The position numbers and the translations under genes were made by a program. A DNA stretch of 11,769 nucleotides from Kiloniellales bacterium (GTDB taxonomy: Bacteria; Pseudomonadota; Alphaproteobacteria; Kiloniellales; JAKSBE01), in NCBI GenBank assembly GCA_030067055.1, contig JASJAL010000243.1:1-11769 (forward strand), written 5' to 3'. The notes under the pieces were generated by a model. The model worked only from the letters and a program-made list of their open reading frames with translations. It ran no database searches and was not told the DNA's origin. Below are positions 1-8,340 of the stretch, piece by piece (position 1 is the stretch's first letter; every line of letters starts with the position of its first letter).

Positions 1-590
1 CCAAGAACCTGCCGGTCGCTGCCGGCATCGGCGGCGGCTCGGCCGACGCGGCGGCGACCTTGAGGGGCCTCGTGCGGCTCTGGAACCTCGAGATCGCGGA
101 TGCGGACCTGCAGGCCTTGGCCCTGGAGCTCGGCGCCGACGTACCGCCCTGCCTGGAAAGCCGACCAGTCTTCGCGCGCGGAATCGGCGAGGTCCTGACC
201 CCGGCGCCGCCGCTGCCGCCCTTTTGGCTTGTGTTGGTCAATCCCGGCGTGCCGCTGCCAACCGCCAAGGTCTTCAAGGGACGCCGCGGCGCGTTCTCCG
301 AATCCGCAGCCGTCTGGGACGATCCGCCGCGCGATCTCGATGAGGTCTTGGATGTGCTCTATTGGAGCTGCAACGACCTGGAGCGCCCGGCCATCGAATT
401 GGCGCCGACGGTCGGAAGCGCGCTCGCCGCCCTGCAGTCCTCCGAGGGCTGTCGGCTGGCCCGCATGTCGGGAAGCGGGGCGACCTGCTTCGGGGTCTTT
501 GCGGCGGCCGGTTCGGCGGAGTCGGCGGCCGCCTCGCTGGCCTCGGCCCATCCGGACTGGTGGGTCGCCGCGGCGCCGGTCGGGGAGTGA
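1..590 (+). CDS. ispE: 4-diphosphocytidyl-2-C-methyl-D-erythritol kinase, C-terminal part (5' end outside window)
   Basis: Partial gene: the reading frame is open from base 3, so the start lies upstream; 195 residues are visible of the roughly 280-300 usual for the family. IspE is a cytosolic GHMP-superfamily kinase that phosphorylates the 2-hydroxyl of CDP-methylerythritol with ATP in the MEP isoprenoid pathway. The visible part begins at the glycine-rich phosphate-binding motif (LPVAAGIGGGSADAAA). It continues with the family block GADVPPCL...FARGIGE and, near the C terminus, the GHMP motif 3 region (RMSGSGATCFGVF). Motif order and spacing agree with IspE rather than homoserine or mevalonate kinase. 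The TGA stop is at 588-590 and is followed after 78 bp by tRNA-Gln. ispE next to tRNA-Gln is a familiar arrangement in proteobacteria. Nothing suggests a defect in the visible part. Confidence 0.95.
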   Translation, partial: KNLPVAAGIGGGSADAAATLRGLVRLWNLEIADADLQALALELGADVPPCLESRPVFARGIGEVLTPAPPLPPFWLVLVNPGVPLPTAKVFKGRRGAFSESAAVWDDPPRDLDEVLDVLYWSCNDLERPAIELAPTVGSALAALQSSEGCRLARMSGSGATCFGVFAAAGSAESAAASLASAHPDWWVAAAPVGE

Positions 591-617
591 CCGGGCGGCG
601 AGACCGGGTCTGCGAAC

Positions 618-646
618 TTGCGAAACGTGCGGTCCGGACGTAAGGT
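618..646 (+). promoter_or_regulatory. candidate sigma70-type promoter of tRNA-Gln
   Basis: TTGCGA at 618-623 and TAAGGT at 641-646 are separated by 17 bp. The -10 ends 22 bp before the mature tRNA 5' end at 669, which would leave a leader of about 16 nt. Position and spacing fit a dedicated tRNA promoter in the ispE-tRNA gap, but both hexamers are imperfect, so this is a prediction only. Confidence 0.4.
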
Positions 647-668
647 CCGCGCCGTCTGTAAAGGTGCT

Positions 669-742
669 TGGGGCGTAGCCAAGTGGTAAGGCAGCGGGTT
701 TTGGTCCCGCGATCCCAGGTTCGAATCCTGGCGCCCCAGCCA
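669..742 (+). tRNA. tRNA-Gln (anticodon TTG), CCA encoded
   Basis: A complete cloverleaf can be folded by eye. The acceptor stem TGGGGCG (669-675) pairs with CGCCCCA (732-738). The anticodon stem GCGGG (694-698) pairs with CCCGC (706-710) around a 7-nt loop with anticodon TTG at 701-703. The T stem CCAGG (715-719) pairs with CCTGG (727-731) around loop TTCGAAT. The discriminator is G739, and the 3' CCA is encoded at 740-742. Anticodon UUG reads CAA, and CAG by wobble. The length of 74 nt including CCA is normal for a class I tRNA. No intrinsic terminator with a T run is visible just downstream. Confidence 0.97.
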
Positions 743-1093
743 TTCTTAACGATCTCCGATTCGGATCATCCGGTGCCCGCTCGGGTCCGCGCGGGCCGAT
801 GCCGCGGACGTTGGAACGGTGGCTCCAAGGCCTCGCCGTCGCCCTCCGCCAAGGTCCTGATCGCCCTTATGGACGGACCCTGCGCCCGGCCAATTCTCGG
901 CCCCGAGCACGATCCGCGCGCCTTGCCGCCGACGCTCCGCATCTTGATTCGATGCTGCCTGGAGGGGCTGCGACGGCGGGGTGGGGGAGCCGCGCCGCGG
1001 GCCCGGACCGGAGCTCGACCAGGTCCCTCGATCACCCCGCTGATGGCCCCAAGGATCGGGCCTTTGGTGGCCGCAGAACCTCGATTTTTCTGA

Positions 1094-1143
1094 TTGGAAT
1101 TCTTCTAAATAGGTACCCACGGGTGACTTTAGAACAATTCCAA
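1094..1143. repeat. long imperfect inverted repeat (16-bp arms, 18-nt loop)
   Basis: The left arm TTGGAATTCTTCTAAA (1094-1109) pairs with the right arm TTTAGAACAATTCCAA (1128-1143) at 15 of 16 positions; the only mismatch is C1102 against C1135. The loop is 1110-1127. The arms are AT-rich and there is no trailing T run, so an ordinary intrinsic terminator is unlikely. A DNA operator dyad, a structured RNA, or the ends of a small repeat element remain possible. Confidence 0.75.
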
Positions 1144-1155
1144 GTGGTACCCACG
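1112..1155. repeat. pair of 10-bp direct repeats GGTACCCACG
   Basis: GGTACCCACG occurs exactly at 1112-1121 (inside the loop of the inverted repeat) and at 1146-1155 (just after its right arm), 34 bp apart. The similarity extends upstream with mismatches and one gap (TTCTAAATA against TTCCAAGT), so each copy may be part of a repeat of about 19 bp. The two copies could be binding sites for a regulator or a degenerate tandem duplication. Confidence 0.65.
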
Positions 1156-1208
1156 AGAAAGTCCCCAGCTCTTGGAAGTCAATGCGAGCTTCGAAGGACT
1201 GTGCATAA

Positions 1209-1234
1209 GATATTGTAAATCATTCTTTAATATC
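1209..1234. promoter_or_regulatory. weak AT-rich dyad, possible promoter region
   Basis: GATATT (1209-1214) and AATATC (1229-1234) form a 6-bp inverted repeat with a 14-nt spacer, and a -10-like TAATAT lies at 1228-1233. No matching -35 box is evident at 16-18 bp. It is the most AT-rich stretch upstream of the DUF924 gene, so a promoter here would imply a leader of about 200 nt. Confidence 0.2.
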
Positions 1235-1445
1235 CTCATCTGTCGCGCGAGTTCGGCGCGATCCGGTTGCGGAGATTCGTCATGTGCTTGTTGGTGCCGT
1301 TAAGAGGCCAAGCAAAGGTGCCAGATCCGGGTGCCGCCCGCGTCCGCGGCCCGCTCCGACCCGCGCCGGGCCTTTCGGCGCTCCCTTCGGCGGGCCGCAT
1401 GTGCCATCCTGCCGGCCGGCCGCTGGCAGTGAAGGACCCTATTTC

Positions 1446-1987
1446 ATGACCTCAGTTTCCGATGTGCTCAGCTTCTGGTTCGCGCCCGAGATGGCCCCGC
1501 GCTGGTTCGCCAGCGATCCTGAATTCGATGCCGAGGTCAGCTCGCGGCTGGGTCCGGCTGCCGAGGCAGCGGCCCGCGGTGAGCTCGATGCTTGGGCGGA
1601 GAGTCCGGAGGGCGCCCTCGCCCTGGTGCTGCTACTCGACCAAGTTCCGCGCAACCTTCACCGCGGCGACCCGCGCGCCTTCAACGGCGATGCCGCGGCC
1701 CGCGCGGTCACGCGGCGGGCGATCGAGGCGGGTTTCGACCGGGAGCTCGAGCAGGCGCAGCGGCTGTTCCTCTATCTGCCCTTGGAGCACAGCGAGGCGC
1801 TGGCGGACCAGGAAGACTGCTGCCGCCTGGTCGAAGAGCTGACCGACAATCCGGACTGGGCGGACTACGCCCGGCAGCACCGCGACATCATCACCCGCTT
1901 CGGGCGCTTCCCCCATCGCAACGCCATCCTGGGCCGGGAGTCGACGGCAGCGGAACAGGAGTTTCTAAGAGAACCCGGCTCGTCCTT

Positions 1988-1991
<4 letters not shown>
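1446..1991 (+). CDS. DUF924 family protein
   Basis: A 181-residue protein of the DUF924 family (alpha-helical, TPR-like fold; biochemical role not established). The family signature is clear throughout: an N-terminal FWFAPE block near residues 10-15 followed by RWF, then LLLDQVPRNLHRGDPRAF (about 62-79). Further on come YLPLEHSE (110-117) and a C-terminal block of RFGRFPHRNAILGRES (about 151-166). Length is typical. The start at 1446 is chosen because GAAGGA lies at 1431-1436 with a 9-nt gap and because family similarity begins there. The frame stays open upstream to 1284, but that part reads as non-coding. The TAA stop (1989-1991) overlaps the stop of the convergent mechanosensitive channel gene by 4 bp. 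It is preceded by the 700-bp intergenic interval, so it is probably a single-gene transcript. Confidence 0.92.
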
Positions 1992-4579
<2,588 letters not shown>

Positions 4580-4584
4580 AATCT

Positions 4585-4590
4585 ACCTCC
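4585..4590 (-). promoter_or_regulatory. Shine-Dalgarno deciding the TTG start of the MscS-family gene
   Basis: On the minus strand GGAGGT lies 5 nt before the TTG codon at 4579-4577. It is the strongest ribosome-binding site in the neighbourhood. The next candidate, a GTG five codons downstream, would be about 20 nt from it, so translation most likely begins at TTG. Confidence 0.7.
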
Positions 4591-4698
4591 ACCCCCAGGC
4601 GCCCGGCGGCGGGCCGCGCCGCCGGTCGCCTGAGATCATGACATAGAGGAAGGAAGTAAGGCGAGCCAGGGGAATCCTGCGGCCGACCTTTGGGCTTT

Positions 4699-4717
4699 GG
4701 CCGCTTTCGAAGCGGCC
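4699..4717 (-). terminator. strong hairpin directly after the GST-family stop codon
   Basis: GGCCGCTT (4699-4706) and AAGCGGCC (4710-4717) form a perfect 8-bp stem with a 3-nt loop, immediately adjoining the TGA stop of the minus-strand gene. In either direction there is no run of T after the stem. It may therefore be a non-canonical terminator or an mRNA 3'-end stabiliser rather than a standard intrinsic terminator. It separates this gene from the same-strand mscS-type gene downstream. Confidence 0.4.
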
Positions 4718-5680
4718 TCAGGCCCGCCCGTGCGGCGCCGAGAAGTCGATTTCCGGGCCCCTGGGGACGATGCCGGTCGGGTTCACGCTGCGGTGGCTGG
4801 CGTAGTAGTGCTGCTTGATGTGGTGCAGGTTCACGGTCTTGGCGACGCCGGGGACCTGGTAGAGCTCCCGGGTGTAGTCCCAGAGATTGGGATAGTCGAC
4901 CAGCCGCCGCAGGTTGCACTTGAAGTGGCCGTGATAGACCGGGTCGAAGCGGAGCAGGGTTGTGAAGAGCCGCCAGTCGGCCTCGGTGATGACCTCGCCC
5001 GCGAGGTATCGCTGCCGGCCGAGCCTGCCCTCCAGCTCGTCCAGGGTCTCGAAGAGCTCGGCGAAGGCCTGGTCGTAGGCGGACTGGGTGGTCGCGAAGC
5101 CAGCCTTGTAAACGCCGTTGTTGACCCGGTGGTAGATCGGCTCGTTGACCGCCTCGATCTCGCTGCGCAGGGCCTCCGGGTAGAAGTCGACCTCGGCGTC
5201 GCCCCATTCGTCGAAGGCGCCGTTCAGCATGCGGATGATCTCCGCCGACTCGTTGCTGACGATGGTGTTGCTCTGCTTGTCCCAGAGCACCGGCACCGTG
5301 ACCCGGCCCGTGTAGTCCGGCCTGGCGGTGGTATAGACCTGGTGCAGGAAGTCTTTGCCGAGAACTCTGTCGCCGGTCGTGGCGTCATCGCCGTCCTGAT
5401 TGCCGAATTCCCATCCGTTCTCCGCCATGTGCCAGTGCACGACGTCGACCGAGATCACCTGTTCCAGGCGCTTGAGCTTGCGGAAAATGAGGGTCCGATG
5501 GGCCCAGGGGCAGGCCAGCGAGACGTAGAGGTGGTAGCGCCCGGGCTCGGCCTTGAAGCCGGAGCTGCCGTCGGCCGTCACCCAGTCGCGAAAGGCGCTG
5601 TCGCTGCGCTGGAAGCGGCCGCCGCTCTTCTTGGTGTCGTACCACACGTCGTGCCAAACCCCGTCAACCAGCTTGCCCAT
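4718..5680 (-). CDS. glutathionyl-hydroquinone reductase (xi-class glutathione S-transferase, YqjG/ECM4 family)
   Basis: A 320-aa cytosolic enzyme that uses glutathione to reduce glutathionyl-hydroquinones to free hydroquinones, giving GSSG. The thioredoxin-like N-terminal domain carries the class signature CPWAHR with the catalytic cysteine at residue 57. It is preceded by FQR (residues 23-25) and the LYVSLA strand that are usual for xi-class enzymes. VPVLWDK and SNESAEIIRML form the glutathione-binding region, and an all-helical C-terminal domain (about 160-310) includes NNGVYKAGFA and EADWRLFTTLLRFDPVYHGHFKCN. Length matches the family. The start at 5680 is set by AAAGGAG (5689-5695) 8 nt upstream; an upstream in-frame start at 5743 adds only unrelated residues. 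It is divergent from the MFS gene with 115 bp between the two starts. Which quinone is the natural substrate is unknown. Confidence 0.94.
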   Translation of the reverse strand: MGKLVDGVWHDVWYDTKKSGGRFQRSDSAFRDWVTADGSSGFKAEPGRYHLYVSLACPWAHRTLIFRKLKRLEQVISVDVVHWHMAENGWEFGNQDGDDATTGDRVLGKDFLHQVYTTARPDYTGRVTVPVLWDKQSNTIVSNESAEIIRMLNGAFDEWGDAEVDFYPEALRSEIEAVNEPIYHRVNNGVYKAGFATTQSAYDQAFAELFETLDELEGRLGRQRYLAGEVITEADWRLFTTLLRFDPVYHGHFKCNLRRLVDYPNLWDYTRELYQVPGVAKTVNLHHIKQHYYASHRSVNPTGIVPRGPEIDFSAPHGRA

Positions 5681-5795
5681 CTTTCCGTCTCCTTTCGTGT
5701 TCGCCCGAAGCCTTGCGGTTTGCGTGTTTCCCCCGGGTGCCAAAGCGCCGTCGCCGTGCTATCACCGCCCGTCGAGACAGAAGCCAACGGCGCCA
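5681..5795. promoter_or_regulatory. divergent intergenic region between GST-family and MFS genes
   Basis: These 115 bp must hold the promoters of both divergent genes unless transcription enters from further away. The GST-family Shine-Dalgarno is at 5689-5695 on the minus strand. No clear -35/-10 pair could be picked; TGCTATCAC near 5757-5765 resembles an extended -10 on the plus strand but lacks a good -35. No strong dyad was seen. Confidence 0.35.
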
Positions 5796-7112
5796 ATGGC
5801 CGCCGTGTTTGGGGGCGGAAGCTTGGTCAAGGGCGTCAGGGAGACGATCGTCTCCGGCATCAACCGGCGATTCTTCTACGGCTGGGTCATCGTCGGCGCG
5901 GCGAGCCTGGGCATCCTCGCCTCCGGGCCCGGCCAGTCGCACACCTTCTCGGTCTTCGTCGGACCCATCGGCGAGGACCTCGGGATCTCCAGCGCCTCGA
6001 TCGCCAGCGCCTACGGCCTGGCGACCCTGGCCGCCGCCTTCCTGCTGCCGCAGATGGGCCGCTTCATCGACCGCTTCGGGCCGCGGCGCATGCTGGGGGT
6101 GGTCGTGATCCTGCTCGGCCTGGCCTGCGCCTTCTTCGGTGCCGCCGCGAACTTCCTCTGGCTGGCGGTCGGCTTCGGCCTGCTGCGCTTCCTTGGCCAG
6201 GGCTCGCTGATGCTGGGCTGCGCCAACCTGGTCTCGCAGTGGTTCAGCCGCAGCCGCGGCCTGGCCATGAGCCTGATGGCCTTGGGCTTCGGCATCTCCA
6301 TGGCGATCCACCCGCCGCTCTCCGAGGCGCTGGTCGAGGCGATCGGCTGGCGCCAGGCCTGGGTCGTGCTCGGGCTCCTCACCTGGCTGCTGATGCTGCC
6401 GGCGGTCCTGCTGCTGATTCACGACAAGCCTGAGCCGCTCGGCTTGCGGCCCGACGGTCGGGGCCGGAACGATGCGGCGGCCGAGGCCGAGCCGCCGGAG
6501 GAGATCACCGGACTGACCCTGGAGCAGGCGCGGCGCGAGCCGGCCTTCTACATCATCTCCTTCGGCTGGTTCGCCATCGCGATGCTGGTCACGACCCTGC
6601 ACTTCTACCAGGTCTCGATCATGACCGCGCAGGGCCTCTCCAGCGAGCTGGCGGCCCGGGTCTTCCCGGTCTCGGCGGTCACCATGGTGGCCACCATGCC
6701 CCTGGTCGGCCGGCTCTTCGACCGCCTGCGCACCCGCGTGGTCTTCGCCATGGGCCTGCTGATCACCGCCGCCGGGCTGGTCGGCATTACCTTCGTCACC
6801 GACTGGGTGAGCGCGGTCCTCTACGCCCTGGTCTTCGGGCTGAACAACGCCTTCTCCATGACCATGTTCGGCTACCTCTGGCCGCGCTACTTCGGCCGCC
6901 TGCATTTGGGCGCGATCCAGGGCACCGGCCAGATGATCGGCGTGGTCGGCGCCTCGCTCGGGCCGCTGCCGGTCGGCCTGGCCTTCGATTTCGCCGGCAG
7001 TGCCGAGCTGACCCTGCGCCTGCTGGCGCTCTACCCGGTCGCCGCCGCGATCGTCGCCCTGCTGTTCCTGCGCACGCCGCGGGAGGTGACCGGCAGCGAG
7101 CACCTGGAGTAG
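5796..7112 (+). CDS. MFS transporter (OFA / monocarboxylate-like)
   Basis: A 438-aa major facilitator superfamily carrier with the usual twelve hydrophobic segments in two halves. Segment 1 begins after NRRFFYGW (about 23-30), a beginning common in OFA and monocarboxylate-type carriers. The loop between segments 2 and 3 holds the MFS motif A as GRFIDRFGPRR (88-98), and the second half has a weaker copy (GRLFDRLRTR). A charged cytoplasmic loop (about 208-250, rich in Glu, Ala and Pro) joins the halves. It would import or export a small organic anion or similar solute by proton coupling; the substrate cannot be read. The ATG at 5796 is chosen as the first in-frame start that leaves a normal N terminus. 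Its ribosome-binding site is weak, so a start a few codons downstream is possible. The stop is 5 bp from the convergent DOPA-dioxygenase-family stop. Confidence 0.92.
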   Translation: MAAVFGGGSLVKGVRETIVSGINRRFFYGWVIVGAASLGILASGPGQSHTFSVFVGPIGEDLGISSASIASAYGLATLAAAFLLPQMGRFIDRFGPRRMLGVVVILLGLACAFFGAAANFLWLAVGFGLLRFLGQGSLMLGCANLVSQWFSRSRGLAMSLMALGFGISMAIHPPLSEALVEAIGWRQAWVVLGLLTWLLMLPAVLLLIHDKPEPLGLRPDGRGRNDAAAEAEPPEEITGLTLEQARREPAFYIISFGWFAIAMLVTTLHFYQVSIMTAQGLSSELAARVFPVSAVTMVATMPLVGRLFDRLRTRVVFAMGLLITAAGLVGITFVTDWVSAVLYALVFGLNNAFSMTMFGYLWPRYFGRLHLGAIQGTGQMIGVVGASLGPLPVGLAFDFAGSAELTLRLLALYPVAAAIVALLFLRTPREVTGSEHLE

Positions 7113-7117
7113 CGCTG

Positions 7118-7462
7118 TCATCCGAAGATGCTGAGGTCGAGGGTTACGCTGGGGCCCAGCCAGACCGCGTGGTCGCGATGGTCTGCCAGGTCGTCGCCGC
7201 TCTCCGGATGGAGGAAGACGGTCAGGCCCAGGCGGTTGAGCGCGAGCCAGGGGACGATCTCGGCAAAGATCTCCGGCGCAAAGGCGATCTGGTAGCTCCA
7301 GCAGGGGTGCGGGCCGACCGGCTTCTCGTGCCAGCGCCCCATCGCGACCGGAAATCGGGTCTCCACTGCCTCGCGGACTGCGCGCGCCTCCTCGCGCGTC
7401 CCGGCGTCGAAGTAGACATGGGCGTGGTAGCCGGTGATGCTCCCTGCGTCCTTGTCGGTCAT
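7118..7462 (-). CDS. DOPA 4,5-dioxygenase family protein
   Basis: A small protein (114 aa from this start) of the DOPA 4,5-dioxygenase family, whose fungal members open the catechol ring of DOPA extradiol-fashion; most bacterial members are uncharacterised. Family hallmarks: GYHAHVYFD near the N terminus (His13 and His15, probable metal ligands), GRWHEKPVGPHPCWSYQIAF (about 42-61), LNRLGLTVFLHPESGDD (about 75-91) and ADHRDHAVWLG (93-103). Length is typical and no key His is missing. Two ATGs lie 6 bp apart: AAGGA (7471-7475) is 8 nt before the one at 7462 but only 2 nt before the one at 7468, so 7462 is preferred. It sits 41 bp downstream of the pirin gene on the same strand and is probably co-transcribed with it. 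Its substrate here is unknown, but some catechol is likely. Confidence 0.88.
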   Translation of the reverse strand: MTDKDAGSITGYHAHVYFDAGTREEARAVREAVETRFPVAMGRWHEKPVGPHPCWSYQIAFAPEIFAEIVPWLALNRLGLTVFLHPESGDDLADHRDHAVWLGPSVTLDLSIFG

Positions 7463-7503
7463 GGTCATCGTCCTTTTCTTTCATCCTGCCCTGTGGACCG
7501 GGA

Positions 7504-8217
7504 TCAGCCCAGGTCGGCGAGCAGGATCTCGGAGTCCTCCAGGGCGGTGATGGTGACCGCCTCGACCTGGGCGATGGCGATGCCGTCGCGGGCCTCGGCG
7601 GTCTGTCCTTCCACCTCGATCCGGCCGCTGGCCGGGACCAGATAGGCCTTGCGGCCCGGACCGAGTGCGTGAGTCACGCTCTGGCCGGCCTTCAAGGTCG
7701 CCCCGAGGATCGCCGCGTCCTGGTGGATCGGCAGCGGGCCCTCGGAATCGGCGGTTTCGTCTTCGGGACGGCCCGACGCCAGGGCGACCAGTTCGCCGGA
7801 GCGGTCGTCCTTGGGAAAGCGCCGCGCCTCCCAGCGTGGCCGGACGCCCGCGGTCGCGGGCTCGATCCAGATCTGGAAGATCTGGGTGGTCTCGTCCTCC
7901 AGGTTGTGCTCGGCGTGCAGGATCCCGGTTCCGGCCGACATGACCTGAACGTCGCCGGCCTCGGTCCGGCCCTGGTTGCCGAGGTGGTCCTGGTGGCTGA
8001 TTGCGCCCTTGCGGACATAGGTAATGATCTCCATGTCGCGGTGGCGGTGCAGGTCGAAGCCGGTGCCGGGCTGGATCGTATCGTCGTTCCAGACTCGCAA
8101 GGGACCCAAGCCCATGCGCGACGGATCGTGGTAGCCGGCGAAGCTGAAGTGGTAGCGGGCTGCGAGCCAGTCGTTGTCGAAGCGGCCGAGCCCATCGAAG
8201 GGTCTGACTTCGATCAT
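7504..8217 (-). CDS. pirin family protein (YhhW-like, bicupin)
   Basis: A 237-aa bicupin of the pirin family, cytosolic and metal-binding. E. coli YhhW and human pirin have quercetin 2,3-dioxygenase activity in vitro; the physiological role is uncertain. The metal ligands are present in the N-terminal cupin at the same numbering as YhhW: His57 and His59 (LHRHRDMEIITYV), His101 and Glu103 (GILHAEHN). The N-terminal FAGYHDP and GLGPLRVWNDD blocks and the EATATAGVRP-like middle, here WIEPATAGVRPRWE, are also typical. The C-terminal cupin (about 150-237) lacks metal ligands, as usual. The start is supported by AAGGAG at 8225-8230, 7 nt upstream. It is first gene of a leftward unit with the DOPA-dioxygenase-family gene and is divergent from a LysR gene. 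LysR-pirin pairs are common, so regulation by that LysR protein is likely. Confidence 0.95.
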   Translation of the reverse strand: MIEVRPFDGLGRFDNDWLAARYHFSFAGYHDPSRMGLGPLRVWNDDTIQPGTGFDLHRHRDMEIITYVRKGAISHQDHLGNQGRTEAGDVQVMSAGTGILHAEHNLEDETTQIFQIWIEPATAGVRPRWEARRFPKDDRSGELVALASGRPEDETADSEGPLPIHQDAAILGATLKAGQSVTHALGPGRKAYLVPASGRIEVEGQTAEARDGIAIAQVEAVTITALEDSEILLADLG

Positions 8218-8340
8218 GATGGGTCTCCTTCGGGTTGCGGGATGCGGTCCTGTCGATTTCGCATCACCAAGCCATATAATTTGTTTCTCGTGTGATTATA
8301 ATATGCTGGAATTTCAACTTACTGTTTCTTGAAGGAAACG
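8218..8340. promoter_or_regulatory. divergent pirin / lysR control region with AT-rich dyad
   Basis: In this 123-bp gap 8271-8302 is strongly AT-rich. TATAAT occurs on the plus strand at 8275-8280 and 8297-8302, and on the minus strand at 8295-8300. TATAAT (8275-8280) and ATTATA (8295-8300) form an inverted repeat with a 14-bp spacer, a plausible operator for the LysR-type protein encoded alongside. No -35 box of good quality was found for any -10, which suits activator-dependent promoters. Ribosome-binding sites are at 8225-8230 (minus) and 8332-8336 (plus). Confidence 0.5.

Larger units (their letters stand above)
743..1445. other. 700-bp intergenic interval with an AT-rich island
   Basis: No convincing gene lies here. 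The open frames in this stretch are rich in Arg, Pro, Gly and Ala and resemble no family I know. About 743-1080 and 1241-1440 are as GC-rich as the rest of the window. Between them, 1081-1240 drops to about 41% GC (65 of 160 bases counted by hand), which is striking in this genome. The island holds the inverted repeat and direct repeats listed separately. It may be a regulatory region, a transcript leader for the DUF924 gene, or a remnant of an intergenic repeat element. Confidence 0.7.

Noticed and set aside
746..1218. Several overlapping frames of 90-140 codons between tRNA-Gln and the DUF924 gene
   Set aside because: Arg/Pro/Gly/Ala-rich translations on both strands, no ribosome-binding site worth noting and no recognisable motif; best read as non-coding.
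1348..1375. GC-rich stem (GGCCCG/CGGGCC) followed by TTT as a terminator
   Set aside because: Only a 6-bp stem with a 13-nt loop and three T residues, in a GC-rich region where such stems are frequent, and with no gene ending nearby.
1284..1445. 54-codon upstream extension of the DUF924 gene
   Set aside because: The extension has a non-coding look, while family similarity and a good Shine-Dalgarno both point to the ATG at 1446.
5681..5743. 21-residue N-terminal extension of the glutathionyl-hydroquinone reductase
   Set aside because: The Shine-Dalgarno AAAGGAG lies inside this extension, 8 nt before the ATG at 5680, and the family N terminus starts there.
5664..7484. 606-aa minus-strand open frame opposite the MFS gene
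   Set aside because: Low-complexity Arg/Gln/Gly/Asp composition and no family features; the plus strand here encodes a clear MFS protein.
8280..8296. Classical LysR T-N11-A box in the pirin/lysR gap
   Set aside because: I could not place a symmetrical T-N11-A motif that was better than chance; only the wider TATAAT/ATTATA dyad is reported.
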